Positions 36,313 to 48,060 of a DNA stretch of 64,000 nt are shown here, piece by piece. The stretch lies in the NCBI RefSeq assembly GCF_963082655.1, contig NC_081553.1:31731114-31795113 (forward strand). The letters are read 5' to 3'. This stretch comes from Stomoxys calcitrans (lineage: Eukaryota > Arthropoda > Insecta > Diptera > Muscidae). Position numbers and translations under genes: made by a program. Under the pieces are notes generated by a model that saw only the letters and a program-made list of their open reading frames with translations, was not told the origin of the DNA and did not search any database. Within the stretch, counting starts at the first letter, position 1. Each line of letters starts with the position of its first letter.

Positions 36313-37472
36313 TATACCCTCCAGCATAAGATGGGGGGTATACTAATTTCGTCATTCTGTTTGTAACTACTCGAAATATTCGTCTGAGACCCCATAAAGT
36401 ATATATATTCTTGATCGTCGCGACATTTTATGTCGATCTAGCCATGTCCGTCCGTCTGTCCGTCCGTCCGTCCGTCTGTCCGTCCGTCCGTCTGTCTGTC
36501 GAATGCACGCTAACTTCCGAAGGATTAAAGCTAGCCGCTTGAAATTTTGCACAAATACTTCTTATTAGTGTAGGTCGGTTGGTATTGTAAATGGGCCATA
36601 TCGGTCAATGTTTTGATATAGCTGTCATATAAACCGATCTTGGGTCTTGACTTCTTGACCCTCTAGAGGGCGCAATTCTGAATTCTGAAATTTGAATGAA
36701 TTTTGGCACTACGTATTTTGTTATGATATCCAACAACTGTGCCAAGTATGGTTCAAATCGGTCCATAACTTGATATAGCTGCCATATAAACCGATCTTGG
36801 ATCTTGACTTCTTGAGCCTCTAGAGGTCGCAATTATTATCCGATTGGAATGAAATTTCGCACGACGTGTTTTGTCATGATATACAACAACTGTGCCAAGA
36901 ATGGTTTAAATAGGTTTATAACCTGATATAGCTGTCATATAAACCGATCTTGGGTCTTGACTTCTTGAGCCTGTAGAGGGCGCAATTCTTGTCCGACTTG
37001 AATGAATTTTGGCACGACGTGTTTTGTTATGATATCCAACAACTGTGCCAAATATGGTTCAAATCGGTTCATAACCTGATATAGCTGCCATATAAACCGA
37101 TCTGGGATCTTGACTTCTTGAGCCTCTAGAGGTCGCAATTATTATCCGATTTGCCTGAAATTTTGTACGACGAATTCTCTCATGACCCGATACAGCTCCC
37201 ATATAAATCGATCTCTCTATTTTACTTCTTGAGCCCACAAAGGGCGCAATTCTTATTCGAATTGGGTGACATTTTACACAGGTCTCCAACATATAATTTA
37301 ATTGTGGTCCAAACCGGACCATATCTTGATATCGCTCTAATAGCAGAGGAAATCTTTTCTTATATCCTTTTTTCCCAAAGAAGAGATGCCGGGAAAAGAA
37401 CTCGAAAAATGCGATCCATGGTGGAGGGTATATAAGATTCGGCCCGGCCGAACTTAGCACGCTTTTTTTTTT
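36313..37472 (+). mobile_element. HINE-B, complete (about 1.16 kb), inside SINE
   Basis: It starts TATACCCTCCAGCATAAG, with a CCGTCCGTCCGTCTGTC run (36446-36500) and six units of 153 bp. It ends with GGTGGAGGGTATATAAGATT and hairpin TTCGGCCCGGCCGAA (about 37438-37452). The terminal ACTTGT has decayed into a T run. Confidence 0.82.
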
Positions 37473-37698
37473 CATCTGTGGTTGTCCCCTCCTAGTGCTG
37501 GGAACATTTGTGAGGTACTATGCCATGTAAAACTTCTCTCCAAAGAGGTGTCGCACTGCGGCACGGCGTTCGGACTCGGCTACAAAAAGGAGGCCCCGTA
37601 TCATTGAGCTTAAACTTCAATCGGACTGCACTCATTGATATGTGAGAAATTTGCCCTTGTTCCTTAGTGGAATGTTAATGGGCAACATTTGCATTTTC
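37473..37698 (+). repeat. SINE right part
   Basis: The SINE body runs from the GTGGTTGTCCCCTCC block to GGGCAACATTTGCATTTTC, and continues the head at 36248-36312. The downstream flank CTTGTACTTAT matches the upstream flank of that head, proving that the two halves are one insertion. Confidence 0.85.
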
Positions 37699-37874
37699 CT
37701 TGTACTTATTAGGCCACCACTCAATGTCCGTGCCGAATTTGGTCGATATAGATGCTAGGGGGGCATAAATTGTGCATTTTTCACCGGATTATGACAAAAT
37801 GTGGTTTACATACATACCCGAGGTGGTGGATATCCAAATTTCGGCCCGGCTGAATTTAAACCCTTTTTACTTGT
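37699..37874 (+). mobile_element. HINE-A, 3' end
   Basis: This completes the element begun at 35394. It has the TTTTTCACCGGATTATGAC block, CGAGGTGGTGGATATCC, a hairpin with one mismatch (TTCGGCCCGGCTGAA) and terminal TTTTTACTTGT. The first 11 bases are the SINE target duplication. Confidence 0.78.
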
Positions 37875-38650
37875 TTCTTCTAGCATCTCCTTCATAATTA
37901 AACTGCAGTCATTTTCAACAACAACAAATTTTTCAGCTGTAATAGCAGAACTATTTTTCAGCTGTAATAGCAGAACTATTGCTACAGTAGCAGCAAAACT
38001 AACTACGAGTAATCAGCAGACAGTGTTTGCTATTTTCAGAAAGCTTTTTTCTATGAGAGTAATCTCCTATTTTCTGTGTGTAAATCAAGTGGTCCTTAGA
38101 ACTCTGCAACGGGTTTATAGTACATCCCTTAGCAATGCTTTACTCAATTCTTTTGTTTTACAACTTCCATTTTGGTCTTGTCCTATTCGCGCGTTTACAT
38201 TGGTGTTATAATTTATGACAAGAAAGTGTCTGACTTTGCACGTGGTAACTTTTACACCAAGACTCTGTGTATCATCTGCACATAACCTGGTGATGGGATG
38301 GATGGATGATGGTTAGGACGTTGTCGGCGTTGGCATGGCTGTGGTGTTGTGCCAGACACCATGACTACGGTAATGTAATAACATTAATTCTTTATGGTCT
38401 TTTAGGCAAGGGTTCATAAAGTCAGGTAGTTGGCGGTCGGATAACTTCTTACCAAAAGGAACAAAAAACTTATTTATGTAAAATATTATAATTGTGGAAA
38501 AAGAAAAATTTTTAGAAATGCATACAAATTTTGCTTAAAAATAAATTTTTCATGAATTTTGCTTATAAAACTTAAAAAACTAAAAAAACGTTCTTAATGT
38601 GGCCGCTTCGAATTGGCAAACATTCGATATTTTCGATATTTCTATTAATA
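37875..38650. other. Gene-free spacer
   Basis: No recognised repeat. A 136-codon plus-strand frame (37801-38211) begins inside the HINE end and shows no domain. A local duplication of TTTTTCAGCTGTAATAGCAG is visible near 37930-37975. Confidence 0.45.
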
Positions 38651-38887
38651 TTGGGTTGCCCAAAAATTAGTTGCGGATTTTTCATATAGTCGGCGTTGAC
38701 AATTTTTTTCGCAACTTGTGACTCTGTTATTGCATTCTTTCTTCTGTCATTAATCAGCTGTTACTTTTAGCTTGCTTTAGAAAAAAAGTGTAAAAAAAGT
38801 ATATTTGATTAAAGTTCATTCTAAGTTTTATTAAAAATGCATTTACTTTCTTTTAAAAAATCCGCAATTACTTTTTGGGCAACCAGA
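38651..38887 (-). mobile_element. mariner-type MITE
   Basis: The left end is intact (TTGGGTTGCCCAAAAATTAG, one change). The right end has lost the terminal CCAA (reads CAACCAGA). TA flanks it on the left. It is inserted in TATCGATA-rich sequence. Confidence 0.82.
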
Positions 38888-39374
38888 TATCGATAGTATC
38901 GATATTATTGTCAATTTCCCATCACCTATATTTTAAAAGAAACAACAATACACAGACCGAAAACATCCAAATTTAATAGATTCAGTTCAAAGTAATGAGA
39001 GAAATCATTGTAAAAAATTGTAGCCTAATCGGATGAAAATTGCGCCCTCTAGAGGCGGAGTTCCGTGCTGTTTCCGTTCGGTGCGGAGTTCCATGCTACT
39101 TCTCCCTAGGTGTTGGATTGGGGACAGCTCATCAGATATGTAGGGTACCGCAGAAATAAAATATGCGAGGCGAACCAACAAGTAAATACAAGCAAGGGGT
39201 GTCCCGCTTGCACGGATACGAATAGGATCACGATGGGTTCGTGCAAAAGGGTCGGCAGCGGATGAGCCAAAGGAAATGGCCAACGGGTGGCGCACACAGA
39301 TCTTGAGAAGATACACCATCAAGAATGCACGGCCTAGTGGGTCGCTGGCAGCACAATCCGCCATCCATCTAAAA
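38888..39374. other. Unassigned sequence with open frame
   Basis: A minus-strand open frame at 39005-39364 (119 aa) covers relatively GC-rich sequence, but the first 50 bases are HINE-B derived (CGCCCTCTAGAGG). The rest (ISFGSSAADPFARTHRDPIR) is not a domain I recognise. It could be a retroelement fragment; I do not call it a gene. Confidence 0.3.
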
Positions 39375-39785
39375 ACAAGTAAAAAGGCTTTAAGTTCGGT
39401 CAGGATATCGGTCTATATGGCAGTTATATCTAAATATGGACCGTTCAAATTCTTATTTAGGTCAGATGTCGGACGGCTTAAAATAACCCACTGTTGCAAA
39501 TTTCAGCGACATTGGGTAATAAATAAAGCTTTTATGGTCTTCAAACCCTTTATCGGGAGATCGGTCTATATGGCAGCTATATCTAAATATTGTCGGAATT
39601 GTAACTACTCACTGTTTCAAATTTCAGTGAAATCGGATGAAAAAATAAAACATTTATTAGACCCTTTAGCGTCAAATCGGTCTATATATAGCAGCTATAT
39701 CCAAATATAGACCGATTTGGCCAGGAAATGGATATTTCGATGCGTTGCAAATGGAATGACTAAATTAATATACCCCCATTCCTAC
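39375..39785 (-). mobile_element. HINE-A, internally deleted
   Basis: Terminal ACAAGTAAAAAGGC is followed by half a hairpin and then directly by about two units. It ends with inverted start sequence, AATATACCCCCATTCCTA. Confidence 0.65.
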
Positions 39786-39799
39786 GATTACATTACCCC

Positions 39800-40152
39800 C
39801 GATGACGGCCTATGGATTTTGAACACGGTTTATGTTGGAACATGGGACGTCAGGTTAACTTCAAAATTGAGCAAAATATCCTTTGTACAATGCGCCAACC
39901 GAACCCGACGACGACGAAACAAACGATCAATTTTACTCCCAACTCGACTCAGTGACACGCTCTCTACCAAAATGAGACATTAAACTTGTTATGGGAGATT
40001 TTAATGCCAAGGTGTCCAATAACAGCTATATCGTACAATCAATCGTGGGAATGCAAGGACTTGGCGATACCAGAAACATCAATGGCAACAGATTGGTTAA
40101 TTTCGGCGCAAGAAACCGATTCTTTATTGGAGACACAAAAAAAAGCCACGTA
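39800..40152 (+). pseudogene. RTE-like LINE endonuclease fragment
   Basis: The plus strand reads ISFVQCANRTRRRR, then in the next frame DQFYSQLDSV, and then VMGDFNAKVSNN followed by GLGDTRNINGNRLVNFGARN. GDFNAKV and the HGLG..N.NG.RL..F pattern are characteristic of RTE/BovB-type endonucleases. The frame is broken at least twice and the piece is cut by a HINE-A at 40153. Confidence 0.75.
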
Positions 40153-41055
40153 ACAAGTAAAAAGGCGTTAAGTTCGGCCGGGCCGAACTTTGGAAACCCA
40201 CCACCTCGGGTATATGTGTAAACCACCTTTCGTCATAAGCCGGTGAAAAATGAATATTGTATATTATGCCTCCATAGCCGTTTTATTGAAATATACTACG
40301 ATTTGGACCACATTTGACACGGATATTAAGTGGTCTAATAAATACATGTCATTGTTCAATTTTGTAGATTGAAATATTGGTAATTTTGGTAGCTATATCC
40401 ATATATAGACCGATCTGAATCATATAGGTCACGGATGTCGAAAAGCCAAACATAAGTCACTGTGTCAAATTTCAGCGAAAACGGATTATAAATGCGCCTT
40501 TTATGGGGCCAAGACTTTAAATCGAGAGATCGGTCTATATGGCAGCTATATCCAAATCTGAACCGATCTGGGCCAAATTGAAAAATATTTAAGAAGAGCC
40601 TAACGCAACTCACTGTCCCAATTTTCGGCGAAATCGGACAATAAATGCCTCTTTTATGGGCCCATAACCTTAAATCGAGAGATCGGTCTATATGGCAGCC
40701 ATATCCAAATCTGGACCGATCTGGGCCAAATTGAAGAAGGATGGCGAAGGGCCTAACACAACTCACTGTCTCAAATTTTAACAAAATCGAATAATAAATG
40801 TGACTTTTATGGGCCTAAGACCCTAAGTCGGAGGATCGGTCTATATGGCAGCTATATCCAAATCTGAACCGATCTGAGCCAAATTGAAGAAAGATATTGA
40901 AGGGCCTAACACAACCCACTCTCCCAAATTTTTGCAAAATCGGATAATAAATGTGGCTTTTATGGGCCTAAGACCCTAGATCGGCGGATAGGTCTATATG
41001 GGGGCTATATCAAGATATAGTCCGATATAGCCCATCTTCGAACATAACCCGCTTA
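40153..41055 (-). mobile_element. HINE-A, 3' end and array
   Basis: It shows ACAAGTAAAAAGGCG, a perfect hairpin AGTTCGGCCGGGCCGAACT (about 40171-40189) and about four 153-bp units. It breaks off where family C begins and lacks the 5' terminus. Confidence 0.78.
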
Positions 41056-41293
41056 TGAACAAAAAAATCGCAATCGCACCACATATCTCCGAGATATGGC
41101 GTTTCTGAAATTTAGGGTAAGGGGGAGGGTCCACTCCCCCTTCAGATATCAAAAAATGTAGTACCCTACTTTTACCACGGAATCATTGTGCACCATCAGA
41201 GAAATTTTTAAGAAAATCGGTTCAGCCGTTTCTGAGTCTATAAGGAATACACAAACAAACAAACAGACCTTCAAACAAACACAAATTGATTTT
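41056..41293 (-). repeat. Family C head fragment
   Basis: It contains GGGTAAGGGGGAGGGTCCAC, AAAATCGGTTCAGCCGTTTC and a terminal CAAACAAACA run ending CAAATTGATTTT. The HINE-B at 41294 starts immediately after it. Confidence 0.65.
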
Positions 41294-42531
41294 TATACCC
41301 TCCACCATAAGATAGGGGTATACTTCGTCAATTCTGTTTGTAACTCCTCCAAATATACGTCTTAGACCCCATCAAGTATTGTATATATATTCTTCATCGT
41401 CCAAACATTTTATGTCGGCCTAGCCGTGTCCGTCCGTCACTCAGTTCGTCCGTCCATCTGTCTGTCTGTCCGTCCGTCTGTCCGTCCGTCTGTTCGTCCG
41501 TCTGTCCGTCCGTCTTTCCGTCTGTCCGTCTGTCCGTCCGTCTGTCCGTCCGTCTGTCGAAAGCACGCTAACTTTCGAAATAGAAAAGCTAGCCACTTGA
41601 AGTTTTGCATAAAAACTTCTCATTAGTGTAGGTCGGTTGGGCTTGTAAATGGGCTATATCGGTCTATGTTTTGATATAGCTGCCATATAAACTGATCTTG
41701 GATCTTGACTTCTTGAGCCACTACAGGGCGCAATTTTGATCCGATTTGGCTGAAATTTTGCATTAGGTGTTTTTTATGATATTCAACAACTGTGCTAAGT
41801 GTGGTTGGAATCGGTCCATAACCTGATATAGCTGTCATATACCGATCTGGGGGCTTGACTTCTTGATCCTCTAGAGGGCGCAATTCCTTTCTGATTTGGC
41901 AAAAATTTTGTACGACGTATTTCGTTATGACTTCCAACAACTTCGCCAAGTATGGTTCCAATCGGTTCATGACCTAACATAGCTGCCATTCAAACCGATC
42001 TTGAATCTTGAAATTAACATTACACGCTTAAGTTCTGACAAATCGGACAAAAAATGTGGCTTCCAGGCGTTCAAGAAGTGAAATCGGGAGATCGGCTTAT
42101 ATCAGAGCTATATCAAAATCTGAACTGATATGGCCCATTGGTACTTCTCAAACGACCTACATCAATATTTAGTATCTATTTCAAGCGGCTAGCTTTAGGC
42201 GTTCGACCGCTATCGTGATTTCGTGCGGATTTTTTAAAAGAAAGTAAATGCATTTTTAATAAAACTTAGAATGAACTTTAATCAAATATACCTTTTTTAC
42301 ACTATTTTTCTAAAGCAAGCTAAAAGTTACAGCTGATAACTGACAGAAGAAAGAATGCAATTACAGAGTCACAAGTTGTGAAAAAATTTGTCAACGCCGA
42401 CTATATGAAAAATCCGCAATTATTTTTTGGGCAACCCAATATATACCTTATGGGGCCGCAGATCAACATTTCGAGGTGTTACAAACGCAATGACTAGATT
42501 AGTATACCCCCGTCCTATGGTGGTGGGTATA
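41294..42531. mobile_element. HINE-B fragments around a MITE
   Basis: A plus-strand HINE-B starts TATACCCTCCACCATAAG and has a long CCGT/CTGT microsatellite (about 41418-41557) and about three units. Near 42010 it passes into minus-strand sequence that ends with an inverted start, CCTATGGTGGTGGGTATA, at 42531. A MITE (42224-42439) interrupts the second part. Confidence 0.7.
42224..42439 (+). mobile_element. mariner-type MITE, 5' truncated
   Basis: It lacks the first 22 or so bases of the left inverted repeat and begins GCGGATTTTTTAAAAG. The right end is complete, followed by TA. Confidence 0.85.
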
Positions 42532-43568
42532 AAAATGAATGACTGAATATATGAGAAAGTATGAGCGTACTAAAGCACTAGTATCCCCATGTGGCCCAGG
42601 AAATGATAATGCCTTTTTGTACTTTATTTTTATTCGTACTCGATGCCTGTATCCCAAATAGAAGAAAACGAAATCTATATGGGATATCAGAATATGGGTA
42701 GCATGAGCGAGCATAATCAATACTGCACGGATTTTGCCATCGCCCAACTTAGCACCCAGCCTGCATGCCCGGAATTTCCTATGGCAGTTATGGAAACTTT
42801 GGCATTGATACGCCCACTATAAAATCAATGATGCATAATTATTGTTTTATTTTCCTTCTCGGGTTTCCTTGGCCGGCTTTATGCCATAAAACAATTTTCT
42901 TCATATCTTTCCGTTTCCTTCGTTTTTTTGTTTTCTGGTTCCCCGAAGTTCATTTTGTTGATCCCATTTGCAGACATGGGCCAGCAAGGTAAGCTGCTGG
43001 GGGGAAAGTGTTGAGCAAGGAATATCTTACTCCTGCTGTTGATGGTGAACATGGTAAAAAGGGGGTTAGGTTTCTTCAACAGACACATTATGAAAATTAT
43101 GTGATAAGGGTAAAGGTCGCTGCTCAGGATGAAAGGGTAATGGAACACCAGCATTGGCCAACCAAAACGTTGATGATGAAGATGACGATGAAGCGATGTA
43201 AAAAGGATGTGTGAATTATGGAATTATTAAATTTTATTTTCATCGGTAAATTTTCCATGCCATAGTAAATCTTTGGGCCAGAGCGCTTACAAAATTTTGT
43301 GTTGTAAATTGATTCAGGGTATGGTGATAATAATTTTCGGTTACGGCTGTTCAATTATTAATGAAATCTCACATGATAGGTGATTATGGGGTTGCGGGAA
43401 TCTTTTGAACCCTTGTAGTGATAGCAAGCTAATTGTATGGTTAGTTGGCAATGTTTTGAGGTAAAGCATAAAGAAGATTTGAATATGGAAATGAACATTT
43501 GCTGGTAATAGTTACGTGGTTCAATAAAAAATTAATAATAATAATAAAACAAATAATATAAAACAAAA
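42532..43568. other. Gene-free spacer
   Basis: AT-rich sequence. Open frames (42499-42747, 42879-43154, 43124-43354) lie on both strands and overlap. None has a recognisable domain or intron signals that I could link. Confidence 0.45.
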
Positions 43569-44548
43569 ACAAGTAAAAACGCGTTAATTTCGGCCAGGCC
43601 GAAATTTGAATAACATGGGTCAGAAATTGCAGAAAGATTACGGGTGGCCTAACACAACCCACTATCCCGAATTTCAGCGACATTCGTCAATAAATGCGCA
43701 TTTTATGAGCCCAAAACCTTAAATCGAGAAATCGGACTATATGGCAACTACATCCAAATCTAAACCGACCTGAGCCAAATTGTACACGAATTTCGAAGGG
43801 CCTAACACAACTCACTGTCCCAAATTTCGGGGACATCGGGCAATAAATGCGCTTTTTATGGGCCCAAGACCTTAAATTGAGAGATCGGTCTATATGGCAG
43901 CTATATCCAAATCTAAAACGATCTGAGCCAAATTAAAAAAGGACGTCGATGGGCCTAACACAACTCACTGTTCCAAATTTTGGCAAAATCGGGCAATAAA
44001 TGAGCCTTTTATGGGCCCAAAACTCTAAATTGAGAGATCAGTCTATATGGCAGCTATATCCAAATCTGGACCGATCTGAGCCAAATTAAAAAAGGATGTC
44101 GAGGAGCCTAACATCACACACCGTCCCAAATTTCAGCAAAATCGGATAATAAATGTGGCTTTTATGGGCCTAACACCCTTAATCTGAGGATCGGTCTATA
44201 TGGCAGCTATATCCAAATCTGGACCGATCTGGGCCAAATTGAAGAAATATGTCGTAAGGCCTACCACGATTCACTGTTCCAAATTTCAACAAAATCAGAT
44301 AGTAAATGTGGCTTTTATGGGCCAAAGACCCTAAATATGCGAATCGGTGTACATGGGGTATATATGAAGATATAGTTCGATATAGCCCATCTTCTAACAT
44401 AACCTGTTTATGGACAAAAAAAGAATCTGTGCAAAGTTTCGGCTCAATATCTCTATTTTTAAAGACTGTAGCGTGATTTCAGCAGGCAGACGGACGAACA
44501 TGGCTAGATCGTCTTAGATTTTTCCGCTTATCAAGAATATATATACTT
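43569..44548 (-). mobile_element. HINE-A, 3' end, array, worn 5' part
   Basis: It has terminal ACAAGTAAAAACGCG, a hairpin with TTCGGCCAGGCCGAA (about 43588-43602), five 153-bp units, then AGCAGGCAGACGGACG. The extreme 5' end is replaced by the GC-rich end of family C. Confidence 0.75.
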
Positions 44549-45837
44549 TACTAACCGAACCGGGCCCGCTCCGCTGCGCCTTCTATAACTCTCTAATATC
44601 CTTTTAGGGTGGGGGACACGTCGCCCTGAATGCGGATATCGAATTCGTGCCATTGTAGCCTATGACGCTAAACGCGTTCGAACCCTGGCGAGAACATCGT
44701 ACAAAGCGGTGTTTATCCCCTCTTAATATTGACGATGTAAGCGAGGTACAAAGCCATGCGGGACGGTTCCTGGTGGTATTGTTCTTTCTTAGGGTATTGT
44801 TCTCATTAGGGTAGGGATGGCACCTCATTCGTTTCGACTTAAATATGGTTATCAAATTCGTGCTGCACATCCATATCCGTTTAATTTGAGTCCCATATTG
44901 CCATGGCCGGTAAATATGAACCATTTGGAGTTTTTGGGGTAAGGTCCGCCTCCACCAGATATCTAAAAATTATATAGCCTATGTTTCCTTCCAGACGAAC
45001 AAACACAATCTATGAAAATTTTATGAAAATCGGTTCAACCAAGTATCATATAGTCATAATGGGTGTATTGGCGTTTTTGAGGGATGGCGTGACTCCCTTA
45101 TACTTCGATCTGATTTTGTATGCCAGATTCGAAATCTTCGCCCGAATACCTTTAATTTGAGCCCCATATTGAAATGAACCTCCAATATGTTTGTTTGGGG
45201 GGAGTTTTGGGGTTGGGTTGGCCCGATGGGTACTTCGACCCAAATTTTAATACCATATTCGTATTCTATTTTCCAATACCTTTCATTTGATACCCATATT
45301 GTCCCGATCGGTCCACTTTTGATTTTGGGTTGTGTTTTTGGCATAAGAGGGAGGCTCCGTTCCCCTTCCGATACCGAAGAATTATACAGCCTATGTATGC
45401 TTCCAGACCAACCTACACAATCTGGTAATCGGTTCAGCAGTTTTTTAGTCTATACAGAACAAACAAGCCGAGACCCATATATCTGTCATTGGCTAATGAG
45501 TCCATTCGGGCGTTTTGGTGGGTGTGGGGTGACCCTCTATACTTCGACATGAATTTTGTATGCCAGATTCGCTATCTACTCCCGCATACTTTCATTTGAT
45601 ACCCATATTGTCTTTGTCAGTTCACTTTAGATATTCGGTGGTGTTTTCGTATCCGTATCAATAAATTGTGAAGCCTATTCCTAGTTCCTGACCATATTCG
45701 TAATCTACTCCCGAATAACTTTCATTTGAGTCCCATATTGGCATGATCGTCAAATAAATCTATTTTATGGGGTTTTAGGGCTGGGACGGCCCCCCAGGTA
45801 CTTGGACCCAACCTTTGTGGCCCAAAAACCTTAATCG
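44549..45837 (-). repeat. Family C element with SINE-like insert
   Basis: It begins with the inverted GC-rich family end, GGGCCCGCTCCGCTGCGCC (44564-44582). Positions 44650-44765 look like a diverged SINE head and body (CCTATGACGCTAAACG, GTTCGAACCCTGGCGAGA). Units with CATTTGAGTCCCATATTG and CTACTCCCGAATA follow to about 45837. Confidence 0.65.
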
Positions 45838-48060
45838 AGATTCAATTTGTGTTTGTTTGTCTGTTTGTTCCGTATAGACTCAAAAACGTCTGAACCGATT
45901 GCCTTGAAACTTTCACAGATTGTGTAGATTGGTCTGGAAGGCAACATTTCAATATAATTTTTTGATATCGGGAGGGGGGCGGACCCTCCCCCTTACCCCA
46001 AAAGTACTATCCAAAAATAAAAGTGGACCGATCGAGACAATATGGGATTCAGATGAAAGGTATTCAAGAGTAGAGTACGAATTTCATAATAAAAGTTGGG
46101 TCCAAGTACCTGGGGGACCGCCCCAGCCCCAAAACCCCTTAAAATAGGTTTATTTGACCATCATGACAATATGGGACTTAAATGAAAGGTATTCGGGAAT
46201 AGATTACGATTATGGTCAGGAAGAAGAAATATGCTTTACAATTTGGTATCGGAAGGGGGCGGACTCTTTCCGTTCTCCCAAAAATACCACCCAAAATCAC
46301 AAGTGGACCGATAAAGACTATATAGATATCAAATGAAAGGTATTGAAGATTAGAATACGAATATGGTATTAAAAATTGGGTCAAAGTACCCAGGAAGTCG
46401 CCCTAACCCCAAAATATCTAAAAACAGAAAAATTGGTTATCCATATCAATATGGGGCTTAAATGAAAGCTATTCGGGAGTAGATTACGAATCTGGCATAC
46501 AAAATCGGATCGAAGTGTAGGGGGTCATCCCACCCCCCAAAAACTCCCCAAAAGGGCATATGACCCATCATTGCTATATGGGACTCGGTTTGTTTGTTTG
46601 TTCCGTAGAATCAAAAAAAGGAAACATAGGTTATATAATTTTTAGATATCGGATGGTGGCTAATCCTCCCCCTTACACCAAAAACGCCACCTAAATCCAA
46701 AAGAGGACTGATGGGCACAATATGGGTATCCAATGAAAGGTATTGGAGACTGGAAAATGAAAATCATATTAAATTGTGGGTCCAAGTACCTAGCGGGCCG
46801 GCCCAACCCAAAAACTTCTCTAAACAGAAATGTTCGACGTTCCTATCAATATCAAATGAAAAGTATCCGACAGTAGATTACAAATATGGCATAAAAAATT
46901 AGGTCCAAGTAATGGGAGGTCGCCGCACCCCCAAATCGGCATATCAGCCTAGCATGGCTATATATTGTTCGAATAAAAGATATTTTGGGATTAGATTAAA
47001 AATATGTCATTAAAACTTGCGTTCAAGTCGAGGTGGCTCTTTTCCTCCTAAAAATACGTCGAATAGATTTATTGACCCATTATGGCAATATGGGACTCAA
47101 TTGAAAGGTACTTGAGAGTAGAAAACTAATTTGATATCCAATTTTGAGGGTACGCCCGAAATCACCCCTTAAACGGAACTTTATTTCCAACTATAGCAAT
47201 ATGGAGCATATTTGAATCGAAACGTCTCCCCTAAAACGCACTTCTCATTATCCTAATTTCAAAAATACTAGACCTCGGAGATTGGTAATGCGATTAGTTC
47301 AAAATTTTTCGCACTCTAAAAATCACAAAAAAAAAAAAGCATGGTGTCTATTGTTGGAGATGGGTGCCTCGGGGACAGCCCAAAACCCGCCAAATGGATA
47401 TATAGACCAATCACGGCAATATAGAGCCGTGTGTTTGGGGAGCAGCCCCAACCCAAAATACCACCCTATTATATAAAAGCTATTTTGGGGTGGATATTTA
47501 TGGATATTTACGGGACAAAGACCCTGAGGTCCACCCCACCTTCAAACACAACTTATTTACCGATCATGCCATTATGGGACTCTTACGAAATGTTACTGAA
47601 AGTAGAGATCGAATCTTATATTTACTTTGATGGCCAAGTGATCACCCACGAAATACCCCTTACACCCGAAATATTTACCAATTCAGTAATATGGGGCTCA
47701 AAGGAATAACATTTGGGAGTAGAGTAAAAATTTGCCAAGGAACCAAAGCAGGGCAAAATTTCTATACATCAGTGAGTGCTTTACGATTCAAGTTGGGTTT
47801 ATCTACGATAAGGAGCATTTTTTATAGTCGACCCCGTACGGTGTGCCGCAATGCGACACCTCTTTGGGGAGAATTTTTTACGTGATCATTCATGGTACCT
47901 CATAAATGTCGACAGCATTAAAAGGGGGTAACCACCGCCAGGGCAGGCGTTCAGCGTCATAGGCGGACATAGGCTACAGTAGCACGATATCCCCATTCAG
48001 CGCGAAGTGTCCCCTCCCTATATAGAAGGCGCAGCGGAGCGGGCCCTGTCCTGCTAATTT
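45838..48060 (+). repeat. Family C, longest copy (about 2.2 kb)
   Basis: It starts ATTCAATTTGTGTTTGTTTG, then TATAGACTCAAAAACG and about twelve units with CAATATGGGACTTAAATGAA-type cores. An antisense SINE-like segment lies at about 47833-47985 (CGCAATGCGACACCTC, GGCGTTCAGCGTCATAGGCG). The end GAAGGCGCAGCGGAGCGGGC lies near 48025-48044. Confidence 0.7.

Noticed and set aside
39005..39364. 119-aa minus-strand open frame as a gene
   Set aside because: Its C-terminal part is HINE-B sequence and I recognise no domain. It is kept only as an unassigned region.
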